Origin: Marivita geojedonensis
Lineage (GTDB): Bacteria > Pseudomonadota > Alphaproteobacteria > Rhodobacterales > Rhodobacteraceae
Assembly: GCF_002115805.1 (NCBI RefSeq)
Contig: NZ_JFKC01000002.1
Coordinates: forward strand, 62,001-126,000
Length of the DNA stretch: 64,000 bases
Direction: 5' to 3'
Of the stretch, positions 1 to 8,014 are shown piece by piece. Made by a program: the position numbers and the translations under genes. Positions within the stretch are counted from its first letter, which is position 1; each line of letters begins with the position of its first letter. The notes beneath the pieces were generated by a model. That model had not been told where the DNA came from. It worked only from the letters and a program-made list of their open reading frames with translations, and searched no databases.

Positions 1-619
1 CCGTATGCGGCATGGAGCCATGCGCGCCGTTTGCGCGAATGGTGATGTCGATATTGTCGGCCGAAGACAGCGCGGCAGTTGTCGGCACGCCGATCTGCCC
101 GGCTGGCAGGTCAGGCGAATTGTGCAGGGCGAAAATCTCGTCGCAGGGGAAACTGTCGAAGAGGCCATCGGCGATCATCGCGCGGGCACCTGTCAGAAGC
201 TCTTCAGCAGGCTGAAAGATGAAACGGACCGTGCCGTCGAAATCGCGGTGCTCGGCCAGATAGGCGGCGGCGGTCAGTGCGGTGACCATGTGTCCGTCGT
301 GTCCACAGCCATGAAATCGTGCCGGGTCTGTCGAGGCATAAGCTAGCTTGGTCGCTTCCTGCATCGGCAGTGCGTCCAACTCTGCCCGAAAGGCAACGAT
401 GCGGCCCGGGGCGTTCCGCGACGCCTTGGCGCCGTGAAGCGTGCCAACCACGCCGGTGCCACCGATCCTGGTTGTCACGTCGTAGCCGAACTTGGTCAGC
501 CGTTCTGCGACAAAGGCGGCGGTGCGAATTTCCTCGAACCCGGTTTCCGGGTGTCGGTGCAGATCGTGCAACCAGTCATGAGAGGTCGCCTGCTGCGAAT
601 TGTACCATTTGGTAAACAT
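1..619 (-). CDS. M20 family amidohydrolase, hippurate hydrolase type (3' end outside window)
   Basis: The N-terminal 206 codons of an M20D metallo-amidohydrolase are visible; the rest lies beyond the left edge. The sequence shows a start at 617-619 (MFTKWYNSQQ), an HRHPETGFEE segment, a metal-binding HGCGHDGH motif near residue 105 and QPAEE, which carries the general-base and metal-binding glutamates. The usual RADMDALP reads RAELDALP here. Members of this family hydrolyse N-acyl amino acids such as hippurate (N-benzoylglycine). It is divergent from a MarR gene and next to a glycine riboswitch and benABCD, which makes benzoylglycine the most attractive substrate. That substrate is inference; N-acetyl amino acid or IAA-conjugate hydrolysis are alternatives. 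Confidence 0.85.
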   Translation of the reverse strand, partial: MFTKWYNSQQATSHDWLHDLHRHPETGFEEIRTAAFVAERLTKFGYDVTTRIGGTGVVGTLHGAKASRNAPGRIVAFRAELDALPMQEATKLAYASTDPARFHGCGHDGHMVTALTAAAYLAEHRDFDGTVRFIFQPAEELLTGARAMIADGLFDSFPCDEIFALHNSPDLPAGQIGVPTTAALSSADNIDITIRANGAHGSMPHT

Positions 620-680
620 CCGTGAGTCGCCTCATTTAGTTGCAATTTGAGATTATCTGGTGTTGATGCTTGTACCCCGG

Positions 681-703
681 AATAGTTGTTTGTTAAGACT
701 ATT
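681..703. promoter_or_regulatory. Candidate MarR operator (AATAGT-N11-ACTATT)
   Basis: An inverted repeat AATAGT...ACTATT lies between the divergent M20 and marR genes. Its right half, read on the minus strand as AATAGTCTTAAC, recurs as AATAGTCTTGAC at 1256-1267 over the promoter of the riboswitch-dehydrogenase unit. MarR proteins often bind such dyads next to their own gene. Binding is inferred. Confidence 0.4.
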
Positions 704-724
704 TCGTGCTTGGATTTGGGTAAC

Positions 725-749
725 GGTTGATACCTTTTCGGTATCGACC
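725..749. promoter_or_regulatory. ATAC-N7-GTAT dyad upstream of marR (BenM/CatM-type site)
   Basis: GGTTGATACC and GGTATCGACC form a near-perfect inverted repeat around the 5-base spacer TTTTC. It contains ATAC-N7-GTAT, the recognition pattern known for the LysR regulators BenM and CatM. A related dyad precedes catB at 2847-2867. A LysR gene of that type lies at 12582-13472. Confidence 0.45.
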
Positions 750-772
750 AGACGTGAAACGGCGAGGCGCAG

Positions 773-1255
773 ATGGACAAACCCTTCAAGAACGAGCGGT
801 TGACCTACAAGCTGAACATCGTGGCCCAGCAGGCGATCACGGCAAATGACGCGATCTTCTTTCAGGAAACCGGTTGCCACATCCGCGACCTGCGCGTGCT
901 GCGCCTGATCGACGACACACCGGGGACGACCTTTGCGGAAATCGCCAAAATAACCGGTTTCGAGAGGAGTTTGACGTCGCGTATTCTTCAGAACCTGATC
1001 GGGTCAAGGCTGATCACTCGCGAAAACTCGACCGAGGATGCGCGGGTGTTTCTGCTTTTCACAACCGGGAAAGGCAAAGAGGTACGCCAGGTGGCGCGGC
1101 GCCTGTCTGACCGGCTGGAGGTAATTCTGACCGATCCACTATCCTCTCAGGAGCTGCGGGCCTTAAACGAGATTCTCGAGCGTCTGGGAAACTGGGTCAC
1201 TTCGGAAGACTATAGTCAGGCTCTTGATCGGGAAGTCAATAAGGCATCAGGTTAA
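773..1255 (+). CDS. MarR family transcriptional regulator
   Basis: This 160-residue protein has the length and layout of MarR. Its winged-helix core spans roughly residues 38-100: TFAEIAKITGFERSLTSRIL is the helix-turn-helix, and SRLITRENSTEDARVFLL is the wing with the typical D-x-R. It is divergent from the M20 amidohydrolase across a 153-base gap holding two dyads. A copy of one half-site overlaps the promoter-like TTGACT just after its own stop codon. It probably represses both the amidohydrolase and the downstream dehydrogenase unit until an aromatic ligand such as hippurate or benzoate binds. The ligand is not visible from sequence. Confidence 0.85.
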   Translation: MDKPFKNERLTYKLNIVAQQAITANDAIFFQETGCHIRDLRVLRLIDDTPGTTFAEIAKITGFERSLTSRILQNLIGSRLITRENSTEDARVFLLFTTGKGKEVRQVARRLSDRLEVILTDPLSSQELRALNEILERLGNWVTSEDYSQALDREVNKASG

Positions 1256-1268
1256 AATAGTCTTGACT
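1256..1268 (+). promoter_or_regulatory. Promoter-like -35 with overlapping candidate MarR half-site
   Basis: AATAGTCTTGAC begins just after the marR stop codon and overlaps TTGACT (1263-1268), a good -35 hexamer. No strong -10 is seen at 17 bases. The motif matches the half-site in the divergent M20/marR gap, so repressor binding here would block transcription of the riboswitch unit. Confidence 0.35.
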
Positions 1269-1310
1269 TGAGAATATCATCCGGCTTACCTGATAGCGCC
1301 TACCAAGCTG

Positions 1311-1380
1311 ACACAGGAGAGGCCGATCGCATCGGCGCCGAAGGAGCAACCCCCCGGAACCTCTCAGGCAAAAGGACTGT
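1311..1380 (+). ncRNA. Glycine riboswitch (gcvT motif), single aptamer
   Basis: The conserved core elements appear in order: GGAGAGG, GCCGAAGGAGCAA and CCTCTCAGGCAAAAGGAC, with GGAGAGG and CCTCTC able to pair. This is the glycine aptamer signature. A second full aptamer, which most glycine riboswitches have, is not apparent. The following 110 bases contain a perfect hairpin CCTGCC-ATCC-GGCAGG (1445-1460) and a helix next to the ribosome binding site. The switch is 108 bases upstream of a FAD amino-acid dehydrogenase, so glycine probably induces its own oxidation. Confidence 0.9.
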
Positions 1381-1407
1381 GATCGGCAAGGGCGTCTGAA
1401 GCGCGCT

Positions 1408-1488
1408 GCGACCCTGTTCGCGACCCGCGACAGAGGGGATTGGACCTGCCATCCGGCAGGACGAAACCTTGGGTCGCGGGAGGATACC
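1408..1488 (+). promoter_or_regulatory. Probable riboswitch expression platform at the dehydrogenase ribosome binding site
   Basis: GGGTCGCG (1471-1478) runs directly into the Shine-Dalgarno GGGAGGA (1478-1484). Two upstream segments can pair with it: GCGACCC (1408-1414) and CGCGACCC (1419-1426). Competing helices next to the ribosome binding site suggest translational control by the glycine aptamer. The helices are visible; switching is inferred. Confidence 0.5.
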
Positions 1489-2772
1489 ATGACCAGACTT
1501 GCCGTAATCGGCGCCGGGGTCACCGGCGTGACAACCGCATCCAGCCTCATGGACCGAGGCTATGATGTGACTCTGTTCGACCGCAACCGCTATGCCGCGA
1601 TGCAGACCTCCTTCGCCAATGGCGGGCAACTCTCGGCTTCGAATGCCGAAACGTGGAACCGCTGGTCCACCGTGTTCAAAGGCATGAAGTGGATGATGAC
1701 ACGCGGCGCGCCCTTGCTCGTCAATCCCAAGCCAAGCTGGCACAAATACAGTTGGATGGCGGAATTCGTGGCGTCGATCCCGCAATACCGGGCGAACACC
1801 ATTGAGACCACACGCATGGCCATCGCCGCGCGGGGGCTATTGCGGGAAAAGGCAGAGCGGCACGGGTTCGACTTCGACTGCGAAGACCGCGGCATCCTGC
1901 ACATCTACACCAACAAGGCCGAGTTCGACCACGCGACCGAGGTGAACAAGCTGCTCGCCGAGGGAGGATTGGACCGTCGCGCGGTGGCGCCGGAAGAAGT
2001 CCGTCAGATTGAACCGACGCTGAGCGGCGACTTCTATGGCGGTTACTACACCGAGAGCGATTTCACTGGGGACATTCATCGCTATACGACGGGCCTCGCC
2101 AAATCCATCGAAGCCGGTGGCGCGGTCCTGCGGTTCGGCACCGATGTCGATGCGATCGACGTTGATGACAACGGCGTCCGCATCACTTGGAGCCGGAACA
2201 ACGAAAGCCAGACCGAAGCGTTTGACGCGATTGTCGTTTGTGCCGGTGTCGAAAGCCGACGGATCGGTGCGCAACTCGGAGACCGGGTGAATGTCTATCC
2301 GGTCAAAGGCTATTCGATCACCGTCCGCCTGGATGACGAGGACAGCCAGCGCGCAGCCCCTTGGATCAGCCTTCTGGATGATGAGGCCAAGGTTGTGACC
2401 AGCCGCCTGGGCAAAGATCGCTTCCGCATCGCCGGCACGGCGGAGTTCAACGGCTACAACCTCGATATCCGCGATGATCGGATCCGTCCGCTGGTCAAAT
2501 GGTGCGAACGGTTTTTCCCCGGTGTCAGCACCGAACATGCGATTCCGTGGGCGGGTCTGCGCCCGATGATGCCGAACATGATGCCAAAGGTCGGGCAGGG
2601 GGGGCGGGATAGGGTGTTCTACAACACCGGGCACGGCCATCTGGGCTGGACCTTATCGGCCGTGACGGCCGAAATGGTGAGCGATAAGGTTTTTGCATCA
2701 AAGGTGGTCAACAGTCGCTCGGGGTTGCGGGTGATCCAACCTTCGGCGGTACGCGCGACGAAAGTGGCGTAG
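1489..2772 (+). CDS. FAD-dependent D-amino acid dehydrogenase family protein (DadA-like), candidate glycine-oxidising enzyme
   Basis: This 427-residue protein opens with a dinucleotide-binding fold (GAGVTG, residues 8-13) and ends with the DadA-family NTGHGHLGWTLS segment that closes the FAD site. DadA-type enzymes oxidise D-amino acids or glycine to 2-oxo acids plus ammonia and pass electrons to the respiratory chain. Here the leader carries a glycine riboswitch and the flanking genes are for hippurate and benzoate use. The likely substrate is therefore glycine released from hippurate, giving glyoxylate. That choice is inference; a D-amino acid substrate cannot be excluded. The start is fixed by GGGAGGA five bases upstream. 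Confidence 0.85.
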   Translation: MTRLAVIGAGVTGVTTASSLMDRGYDVTLFDRNRYAAMQTSFANGGQLSASNAETWNRWSTVFKGMKWMMTRGAPLLVNPKPSWHKYSWMAEFVASIPQYRANTIETTRMAIAARGLLREKAERHGFDFDCEDRGILHIYTNKAEFDHATEVNKLLAEGGLDRRAVAPEEVRQIEPTLSGDFYGGYYTESDFTGDIHRYTTGLAKSIEAGGAVLRFGTDVDAIDVDDNGVRITWSRNNESQTEAFDAIVVCAGVESRRIGAQLGDRVNVYPVKGYSITVRLDDEDSQRAAPWISLLDDEAKVVTSRLGKDRFRIAGTAEFNGYNLDIRDDRIRPLVKWCERFFPGVSTEHAIPWAGLRPMMPNMMPKVGQGGRDRVFYNTGHGHLGWTLSAVTAEMVSDKVFASKVVNSRSGLRVIQPSAVRATKVA

Positions 2773-2803
2773 CCTCACAACGGGTTTTTCCGCTTTGAAA
2801 AAC

Positions 2804-2830
2804 GGCGTCGCATACCGCGGCGCCTTTTTT
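2804..2830 (+). terminator. Intrinsic terminator after the DadA-like gene
   Basis: An 8-bp stem GGCGTCGC/GCGGCGCC (one G-U pair) with a 5-base loop is followed by six T. It separates the glycine-controlled gene from the catB-ben operon. Confidence 0.85.
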
Positions 2831-2846
2831 GTCGGACTGGTTCCGT

Positions 2847-2867
2847 TGATACCGCGTCAGGGTATCA
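2847..2867. promoter_or_regulatory. Perfect dyad TGATACC-N7-GGTATCA upstream of catB
   Basis: A perfect 7-bp inverted repeat with spacer GCGTCAG lies between the terminator and catB. It resembles the marR-upstream dyad (725-749), but the ATAC-to-GTAT spacing is nine rather than seven bases. It is the best candidate operator for the catB-benABCD operon. Confidence 0.45.
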
Positions 2868-2937
2868 CCCGAGACCCGGGCCATCATCGACAGAAACAGG
2901 CCCACATGAGCAATCTGCATCGCAACGAAACGACAAG

Positions 2938-4101
2938 ATGTGGAACACCCTCGTGACCAAGATCGACCAGATCGAAACCATGATCCTCGATATCCCGACC
3001 ATCCGGGGACATGTGTTGTCCATGGCGACAATGCGGACGCAAACAGCCGTTGTGGTCGTTGTCCGCTTTTCCGACGGCTCGGAAGGGATCGGCGAGGGCA
3101 CCACGATTGGAGGTCTGAGCTATGGGCCGGAAAGTCCCGAAGGCATCAAGTCGGCCATCGACACCTATATCGCGCCTGCCTTGATCGGGCGGGACGCCGA
3201 TAGTGTGAATGCTGCGGTTCATTTGATCGACAAGCTGGTCAAAGGCAACCGTATCGCAAAGACCGCTGTGGAAATCGCGCTTTGGGACGGGCTGGGCAAG
3301 CGGCTCGGCGTATCTGTGGCGCAGTTGTTCGGTGGTGCCGTGCACGAGCGTTTGCCCGTGGCCTGGACTCTGGCATCCGGCAACTCGGAAACCGACATTG
3401 CCGAAGCCCATGAGATGATCGAAACCCGCCGCCACAACATCTTCAAGTTGAAGATTGGCAAGAGGTCGGTGCGCGATGACGTGGCCCATGTAGCACGGAT
3501 CAAGCAGGCGGTGGGGGACGCCGCCAGCGTTCGCGTCGACGTGAACACTGCGTGGTCTCTCCAGGACGCGCGTTGGGGTCTGAAAGGGCTTCAGGATGCA
3601 GGGTGCGAGCTGGTCGAACAGCCCGTCCCCGCGCGTTACCGCCGGGCAATGGCCGAACTCTCCAGCGGCTACGAGATCGCCGTTATGGCGGATGAGGCGC
3701 TGAACGGCCCTGAAGATGCGTTGGCCGTGGTCAGCGCGAACGCAGCCGATGTGTTTGCCGTGAAAGTGGCGCAATCGGGCGGTCTGAAGCGCGCCTCCGA
3801 AGTGATCGCGATCGGGCAGGCGGCGGGTCTTGGCCTGTACGGCGGCACGATGCTCGAAACCGGGCTGGGTACTGCCGCCGCACTGCAGCTCTTCGCAACC
3901 ACGGAACACCTGAGCTGGGGTACCGAACTGTTCGGACCCCTTCTCCTCACCGACGAAATCCTCGCGAAGCCGATCGTATATCGCGATTTCTGCGTCGAAA
4001 TTCCCAAAGGCGTGGGCATCGGGGTCACGCTCGACCCCGACAAGATCGCATTCTTCCGCCGCGATGTCGGAAGAACCATCACAGCCGTCGCGGGCGAATA
4101 A
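2938..4101 (+). CDS. catB: Muconate cycloisomerase
   Basis: The enzyme converts cis,cis-muconate to muconolactone in the catechol branch of the 3-oxoadipate pathway. All enolase-superfamily muconate-lactonizing residues are visible in order: the KLK catalytic lysine motif near residue 173, then metal ligands in VDVN, VEQP and MADEAL, then the second lysine in FAVKVAQSGG and the ETGLG glutamate. At 387 residues it is slightly longer than usual (about 370). The in-frame GTG at 2953 is an alternative start, since no strong ribosome binding site precedes 2938. It is the first gene of a likely operon with benABCD. Confidence 0.88.
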   Translation: MWNTLVTKIDQIETMILDIPTIRGHVLSMATMRTQTAVVVVVRFSDGSEGIGEGTTIGGLSYGPESPEGIKSAIDTYIAPALIGRDADSVNAAVHLIDKLVKGNRIAKTAVEIALWDGLGKRLGVSVAQLFGGAVHERLPVAWTLASGNSETDIAEAHEMIETRRHNIFKLKIGKRSVRDDVAHVARIKQAVGDAASVRVDVNTAWSLQDARWGLKGLQDAGCELVEQPVPARYRRAMAELSSGYEIAVMADEALNGPEDALAVVSANAADVFAVKVAQSGGLKRASEVIAIGQAAGLGLYGGTMLETGLGTAAALQLFATTEHLSWGTELFGPLLLTDEILAKPIVYRDFCVEIPKGVGIGVTLDPDKIAFFRRDVGRTITAVAGE

Positions 4102-4173
4102 CCCACGACACCAAAACTAACCCAGCCGAGACGCTAAAAGAACACGTCGCGGCAGTCAGGAGGAGGACGACTG

Positions 4174-5562
4174 ATGTTCACCCAATCTAATCTCGATGAG
4201 TTCGAGGCCCGCCTCGACGGCGCGATACAGGACGACCCGGAAAACGGAGTGTTCCGCTGTCGCCGGGATATCTTCACCGACGAAGAACTGTTCGAGCTTG
4301 AAATCAAGCACATCTTCGAGGGCAACTGGATCTACATGGCGCATGAAAGCCAGATCCCCGAGCCGGGCGATTACTTCACGTTGACCATGGGACGCACGCC
4401 GGTTGTCATCACCCGCGACAAGGATGGCGAGTTGCATGCGCTGGTCAATGCGTGCTCGCATCGCGGTGCACAGCTGTGCCGCTTCAAGCGCCGCAACCAG
4501 AAGACTTTTACCTGCCCGTTCCACGGCTGGACCTTCTCGAACACCGGTAAGCTCCTCAAGGTCAAGGATCCCAAGGGTGCGGGTTACCCCGAGCAGTTCA
4601 ACAAGGACGGCTCCCACGATCTGACCAAGGTCGCCCGTTTCGAAAACTATCGCGGGTTCCTGTTCGGCTCGCTCAACGCCGATGTGAAACCGCTTGAGGA
4701 ATACCTTGGCGAGGCGCGCAAGATGATCGACATGATTGTCGATCAGGCCGATGAAGGCCTTGAAGTGCTGCGCGGATCGTCGACCTACACCTATGACGGC
4801 AATTGGAAGCTTCAGGCAGAGAATGGCGCCGATGGCTATCACGTGTCCGCTGTGCATTGGAACTATGTCGCCACCACCGCGCACCGCACCGATGATGGTA
4901 AGGAAGACAACATCAAGGCGACCGACGCATCCAAATGGGCCAAGCAGCGCGGCGGGTTCCACGCTTACGAGAACGGCCACATTCTGCTCTGGACCGAATG
5001 GGCAGACCCGACCAACCGCCCGAACTATCCGCGCCTCGCTGAATGGAGCGAGCAGTATGGCAAGACCAAGGCCGATTGGATGGTGGGCGTTCTGCGCAAC
5101 CTCTGCCTCTACCCGAACGTATTCCTGATGGACCAGTTCTCGAGCCAGATCCGCGTCTTCCGTCCAATCAGCGTCGATGAGACCGAAGTGACGATCTACT
5201 GCATCGCCCCCAAAGGCGAGAGCCAGGAAGCTCGTGCCCGCCGCATCCGCCAGTACGAGGACTTCTTCAACGCCTCCGGCATGGCGACCCCGGACGACAC
5301 CGAGGAATTCCGGGCAACACAGCGCGGCTATGCCGGTGCCGCTCACGCCAAGTGGAACGACCTGACCCGTGGCGCGACCCAGTGGATCGATGGCCCGGAC
5401 GAAGATGCCAAAGCGCTGGGTATCAACCCGGTCCTGTCTGGGGCTCGAACCGAGGATGAAGGCCTGTTCGTCATCCAACATTCAAACTGGTCCGAGCGCA
5501 TGGGCGCGGCCATCGCCAAGGAACGCGAAACCGCGCCGGGCGCGGCTGTCGCGGCCGAATGA
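4174..5562 (+). CDS. benA: Benzoate 1,2-dioxygenase, large (alpha) subunit
   Basis: This is the terminal oxygenase alpha subunit, which dihydroxylates benzoate to the cis-diol carboxylate. The Rieske site is C94-S-H96 and C114-P-F-H117. The mononuclear iron site is in the [13 protein letters not shown] segment (D220, H223, H228). The 462-residue length fits BenA/XylX/AntA. A strong AGGAGG precedes the start. It is followed by benB after 12 bases. The presence of a diol dehydrogenase (benD) favours benzoate over anthranilate, whose product rearomatises by itself. Toluate or halobenzoate cannot be excluded. Confidence 0.93.
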   Translation: MFTQSNLDEFEARLDGAIQDDPENGVFRCRRDIFTDEELFELEIKHIFEGNWIYMAHESQIPEPGDYFTLTMGRTPVVITRDKDGELHALVNACSHRGAQLCRFKRRNQKTFTCPFHGWTFSNTGKLLKVKDPKGAGYPEQFNKDGSHDLTKVARFENYRGFLFGSLNADVKPLEEYLGEARKMIDMIVDQADEGLEVLRGSSTYTYDGNWKLQAENGADGYHVSAVHWNYVATTAHRTDDGKEDNIKATDASKWAKQRGGFHAYENGHILLWTEWADPTNRPNYPRLAEWSEQYGKTKADWMVGVLRNLCLYPNVFLMDQFSSQIRVFRPISVDETEVTIYCIAPKGESQEARARRIRQYEDFFNASGMATPDDTEEFRATQRGYAGAAHAKWNDLTRGATQWIDGPDEDAKALGINPVLSGARTEDEGLFVIQHSNWSERMGAAIAKERETAPGAAVAAE

Positions 5563-5574
5563 GGAGGAATTACA

Positions 5575-6102
5575 ATGAGCATCGCTACACTTGAACGACC
5601 GGCCACATTTGCAGCTATGAGCTACGACGAGATCCAGGCGTTTCTTTTCGCCGAAGCCCGTGCTCTGGACGACCGCGACTGGGACACATGGCTGACCTTC
5701 TATCACAAGGACTGCCCGTTCTGGATGCCAGCCTGGGATGATTACGACACCCTGACCGAAGACCCGCAGAACGAGATGTCCCTGATGTTCTACCCGAACA
5801 AGCAGGGGATTGAGGACCGCGTGTTCCGAATCAAGACTGACCGGTCCTCCGCCACATCGCTGCCCGAACCGCGCACCAACCACTACCTGTCTGGCATTGA
5901 AGTGCTGAGCCGCGAAGGCAGCGAGATCAAGCTTCGCTTCAACTGGCAGACGCTGAGCTATCGCTATGGCAAGACAGACCAGCACTGGGGCACGTCGTTC
6001 TACACGGTCGACACCAGTGGTCCGAAGCCGCTGATCACCGACAAGAAGGTGGTCCTTAAGAACGATCACATCCACCACGTGATCGACGTCTACCACATCT
6101 GA
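5575..6102 (+). CDS. benB: Benzoate 1,2-dioxygenase, small (beta) subunit
   Basis: A 175-residue protein of the ring-hydroxylating dioxygenase beta-subunit family (a cystatin-like fold without cofactor). Conserved stretches include the N-terminal EARALDDRDWDTWLTFY, the PFWMPAWD motif, and the central DRVFRIKT and PEPRTNHYLSG. It assembles with BenA into the hexameric oxygenase. It starts 12 bases after benA with GAGGAG upstream and is followed by benC after 71 bases. Confidence 0.93.
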   Translation: MSIATLERPATFAAMSYDEIQAFLFAEARALDDRDWDTWLTFYHKDCPFWMPAWDDYDTLTEDPQNEMSLMFYPNKQGIEDRVFRIKTDRSSATSLPEPRTNHYLSGIEVLSREGSEIKLRFNWQTLSYRYGKTDQHWGTSFYTVDTSGPKPLITDKKVVLKNDHIHHVIDVYHI

Positions 6103-6173
6103 TCCCCGTCATATCGGGAACCTGAAGACCTCCGCGCACCGTGTCAGGTGCGCGGCCAAGGAAGGAGCATGCC

Positions 6174-7196
6174 ATGACGACCTACAACGTTGCCCTGAAT
6201 TTCGAAGATGGCGTCACCCGCGTCATCCAGTGCGATGACGACGAGAAGGTGACAGATGCCGCCTTCCGCCAGAAGATCAACCTGCCGATGGATTGCCGTG
6301 ACGGCGTCTGCGGCACCTGCAAGTGTTTTGCAGAAAAGGGCGAGTACGAGCTGGAATTCTACATGGACGAGTCCATGAGCGATGAGGAAGCCGAAGCAGG
6401 CTATGTCCTCACCTGCCAGATGATCCCCGAAAGCGACTGCGTTCTTCGGGTTCCGGCATCGTCGGCTGTCTGCAAGACCGCACCCGAAGCTGTCGAGGGC
6501 GAAGTGCTGGGCGTGAATCGCTTGTCCGAGACGTCCTTTGGCCTCCGCGTCAAACTCGCCAAGCCGATGGGTTTCCTGCCGGGGCAGTACGTGAACGTCA
6601 CCGTTCCCGGTACCGCATCGCACCGCTCCTATTCCTTCTCGTCCGCCCCTGGTGCAGACGAGGCGACCTTTCTCATCCGTAACCTGCCAGGTGGCGTGAT
6701 GAGCAGTTATCTGGGCGACCGCTCCCAACCGGGCGACGCAGTGACCCTGACCGGACCGATGGGCGCGTTCTACCTGCGCCCTATCGAACGCTCGCAGCTT
6801 TGGCTGGCTGGCGGCACGGGCCTCGCCCCGTTCCTGTCGATGCTGGAACAGGTGGCGGAGCAGGGGTCGGATCATCCGATCACGCTCTACTACGCTGTGA
6901 CCCGCGCCGCCGACCTTGTGGAACTGGACCGCGTGAACGCCCTGGCGGAGGCAATCGGCAACGTGACGGTCATCACGATCCTTGCCGCCGAGGACGACGC
7001 GCACGAGCGTAAGGGCTTTGTTACGGATCACGTCACAGGCGAAGATCTCAACGACGGTGATTGCGACGTCTATCTCTGCGGTCCGCCCCCGATGGTGGAC
7101 GCGGTGCGCGCGCATTTCGGCAAGCTGGGCGTGGAACCTGCGAATTTCTACTACGAGAAGTTCAACCCGACCGAAGAGAAGGCCGAAGCGGCATGA
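6174..7196 (+). CDS. benC: Benzoate 1,2-dioxygenase, electron-transfer (reductase) component
   Basis: This 340-residue reductase carries electrons from NADH to the BenAB oxygenase. Its N-terminal plant-type [2Fe-2S] ferredoxin domain has C41, C46, C49 and C81. The FAD domain contains RSYSFSS, and the NAD-binding domain contains GGTGLAPFLSML and CGPPPMVDAV. The start at 6174 has AAGGAG upstream and is preferred to an in-frame ATG 33 bases earlier, which would add an unrelated leader. The stop overlaps the benD start (ATGA), indicating translational coupling. Confidence 0.93.
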   Translation: MTTYNVALNFEDGVTRVIQCDDDEKVTDAAFRQKINLPMDCRDGVCGTCKCFAEKGEYELEFYMDESMSDEEAEAGYVLTCQMIPESDCVLRVPASSAVCKTAPEAVEGEVLGVNRLSETSFGLRVKLAKPMGFLPGQYVNVTVPGTASHRSYSFSSAPGADEATFLIRNLPGGVMSSYLGDRSQPGDAVTLTGPMGAFYLRPIERSQLWLAGGTGLAPFLSMLEQVAEQGSDHPITLYYAVTRAADLVELDRVNALAEAIGNVTVITILAAEDDAHERKGFVTDHVTGEDLNDGDCDVYLCGPPPMVDAVRAHFGKLGVEPANFYYEKFNPTEEKAEAA

Positions 7197-7972
7197 CACG
7201 CCGGTTTGAGGACAAGGTCATGGTCGTGACCGGTGCCGCGCAAGGCATCGGCCGCCGTGTCGCCGAGCGCGCCGCGGTCGATGGGGCCAAGGTGCTGATC
7301 GTCGACCGCTCGCCCGCGCGCAAGGAGGTCGTGAAGGCGATCCGCGCGGCGGGTGGGACGGCAGATGCGATCTCAGTCAACCTCGAGACCTGGGTGGGCT
7401 GCGACAAGGCCATGCAGAAGGCGGTGGACCTGTGGGGCGGCATCGACATTCTTGTGAACAACGTGGGTGGCACGATCTGGGCCAAACCGTTTGAGCATTA
7501 TGAACCGCAGCAGATCGACGCGGAAGTGCGCCGGTCTCTCTTCCCGACGCTCTACTGCTGCCGGGCTGCGATCCAGCGGATGCTTCCACGCGAAAGCGGT
7601 GTGATCGTCAATGTCTCGTCCATCGCCACACGGGGCCTCAACCGCGTGCCCTATGCTGCGGCAAAAGGCGGCGTGAATGCGATCACCGCAAGCCTTGCCT
7701 GGGAAGTGGCAGAACGCGGCATCCGGGTGGTGGCAACCGCCCCGGGCGGCACCGAAGCACCGCCGCGCGTTGTGCCGCGCAACCCGAATGCAGCCGAGGA
7801 ACAACGCGAAGACTGGTACAAGACCATCGTCGATCAGACGATCCAGTCCTCATTCATGAAACGATACGGAACGCTCGACGAGCAGGCAGGACCGATCCTG
7901 TTTCTTGCGTCGGACGATGCCTCCTACATCACCGGTGTCACAGTGCCGGTAGGTGGGGGCGATCTTGGATAG
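7193..7972 (+). CDS. benD: 1,6-dihydroxycyclohexa-2,4-diene-1-carboxylate dehydrogenase
   Basis: A short-chain dehydrogenase of 259 residues that oxidises and decarboxylates the benzoate cis-diol to catechol with NAD+. The cofactor motif TGAAQGIG is at residues 13-20 and the NNVGG motif near residue 90. The catalytic Y144-A-A-A-K148 follows the VSS segment. Its ATG overlaps the benC stop codon. Position and length fit BenD/XylL. Its presence separates this cluster from anthranilate dioxygenase operons. Confidence 0.92.
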   Translation: MTRRFEDKVMVVTGAAQGIGRRVAERAAVDGAKVLIVDRSPARKEVVKAIRAAGGTADAISVNLETWVGCDKAMQKAVDLWGGIDILVNNVGGTIWAKPFEHYEPQQIDAEVRRSLFPTLYCCRAAIQRMLPRESGVIVNVSSIATRGLNRVPYAAAKGGVNAITASLAWEVAERGIRVVATAPGGTEAPPRVVPRNPNAAEEQREDWYKTIVDQTIQSSFMKRYGTLDEQAGPILFLASDDASYITGVTVPVGGGDLG

Positions 7973-8014
7973 GCCCTGAGGAGGGGTCTGCAACACAACT
8001 GGAGGAATACCACA

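Noticed and set aside
1381-1488. A second glycine aptamer after the first
   Set aside because: The CTCTCAGGCA and GCCGAAGGAGCAA cores are absent there; only a short hairpin and RBS-adjacent helices are present.
4174-7972. Anthranilate 1,2-dioxygenase instead of benzoate dioxygenase
   Set aside because: A diol dehydrogenase gene (benD) is coupled to the reductase gene; anthranilate dioxygenation does not need one.
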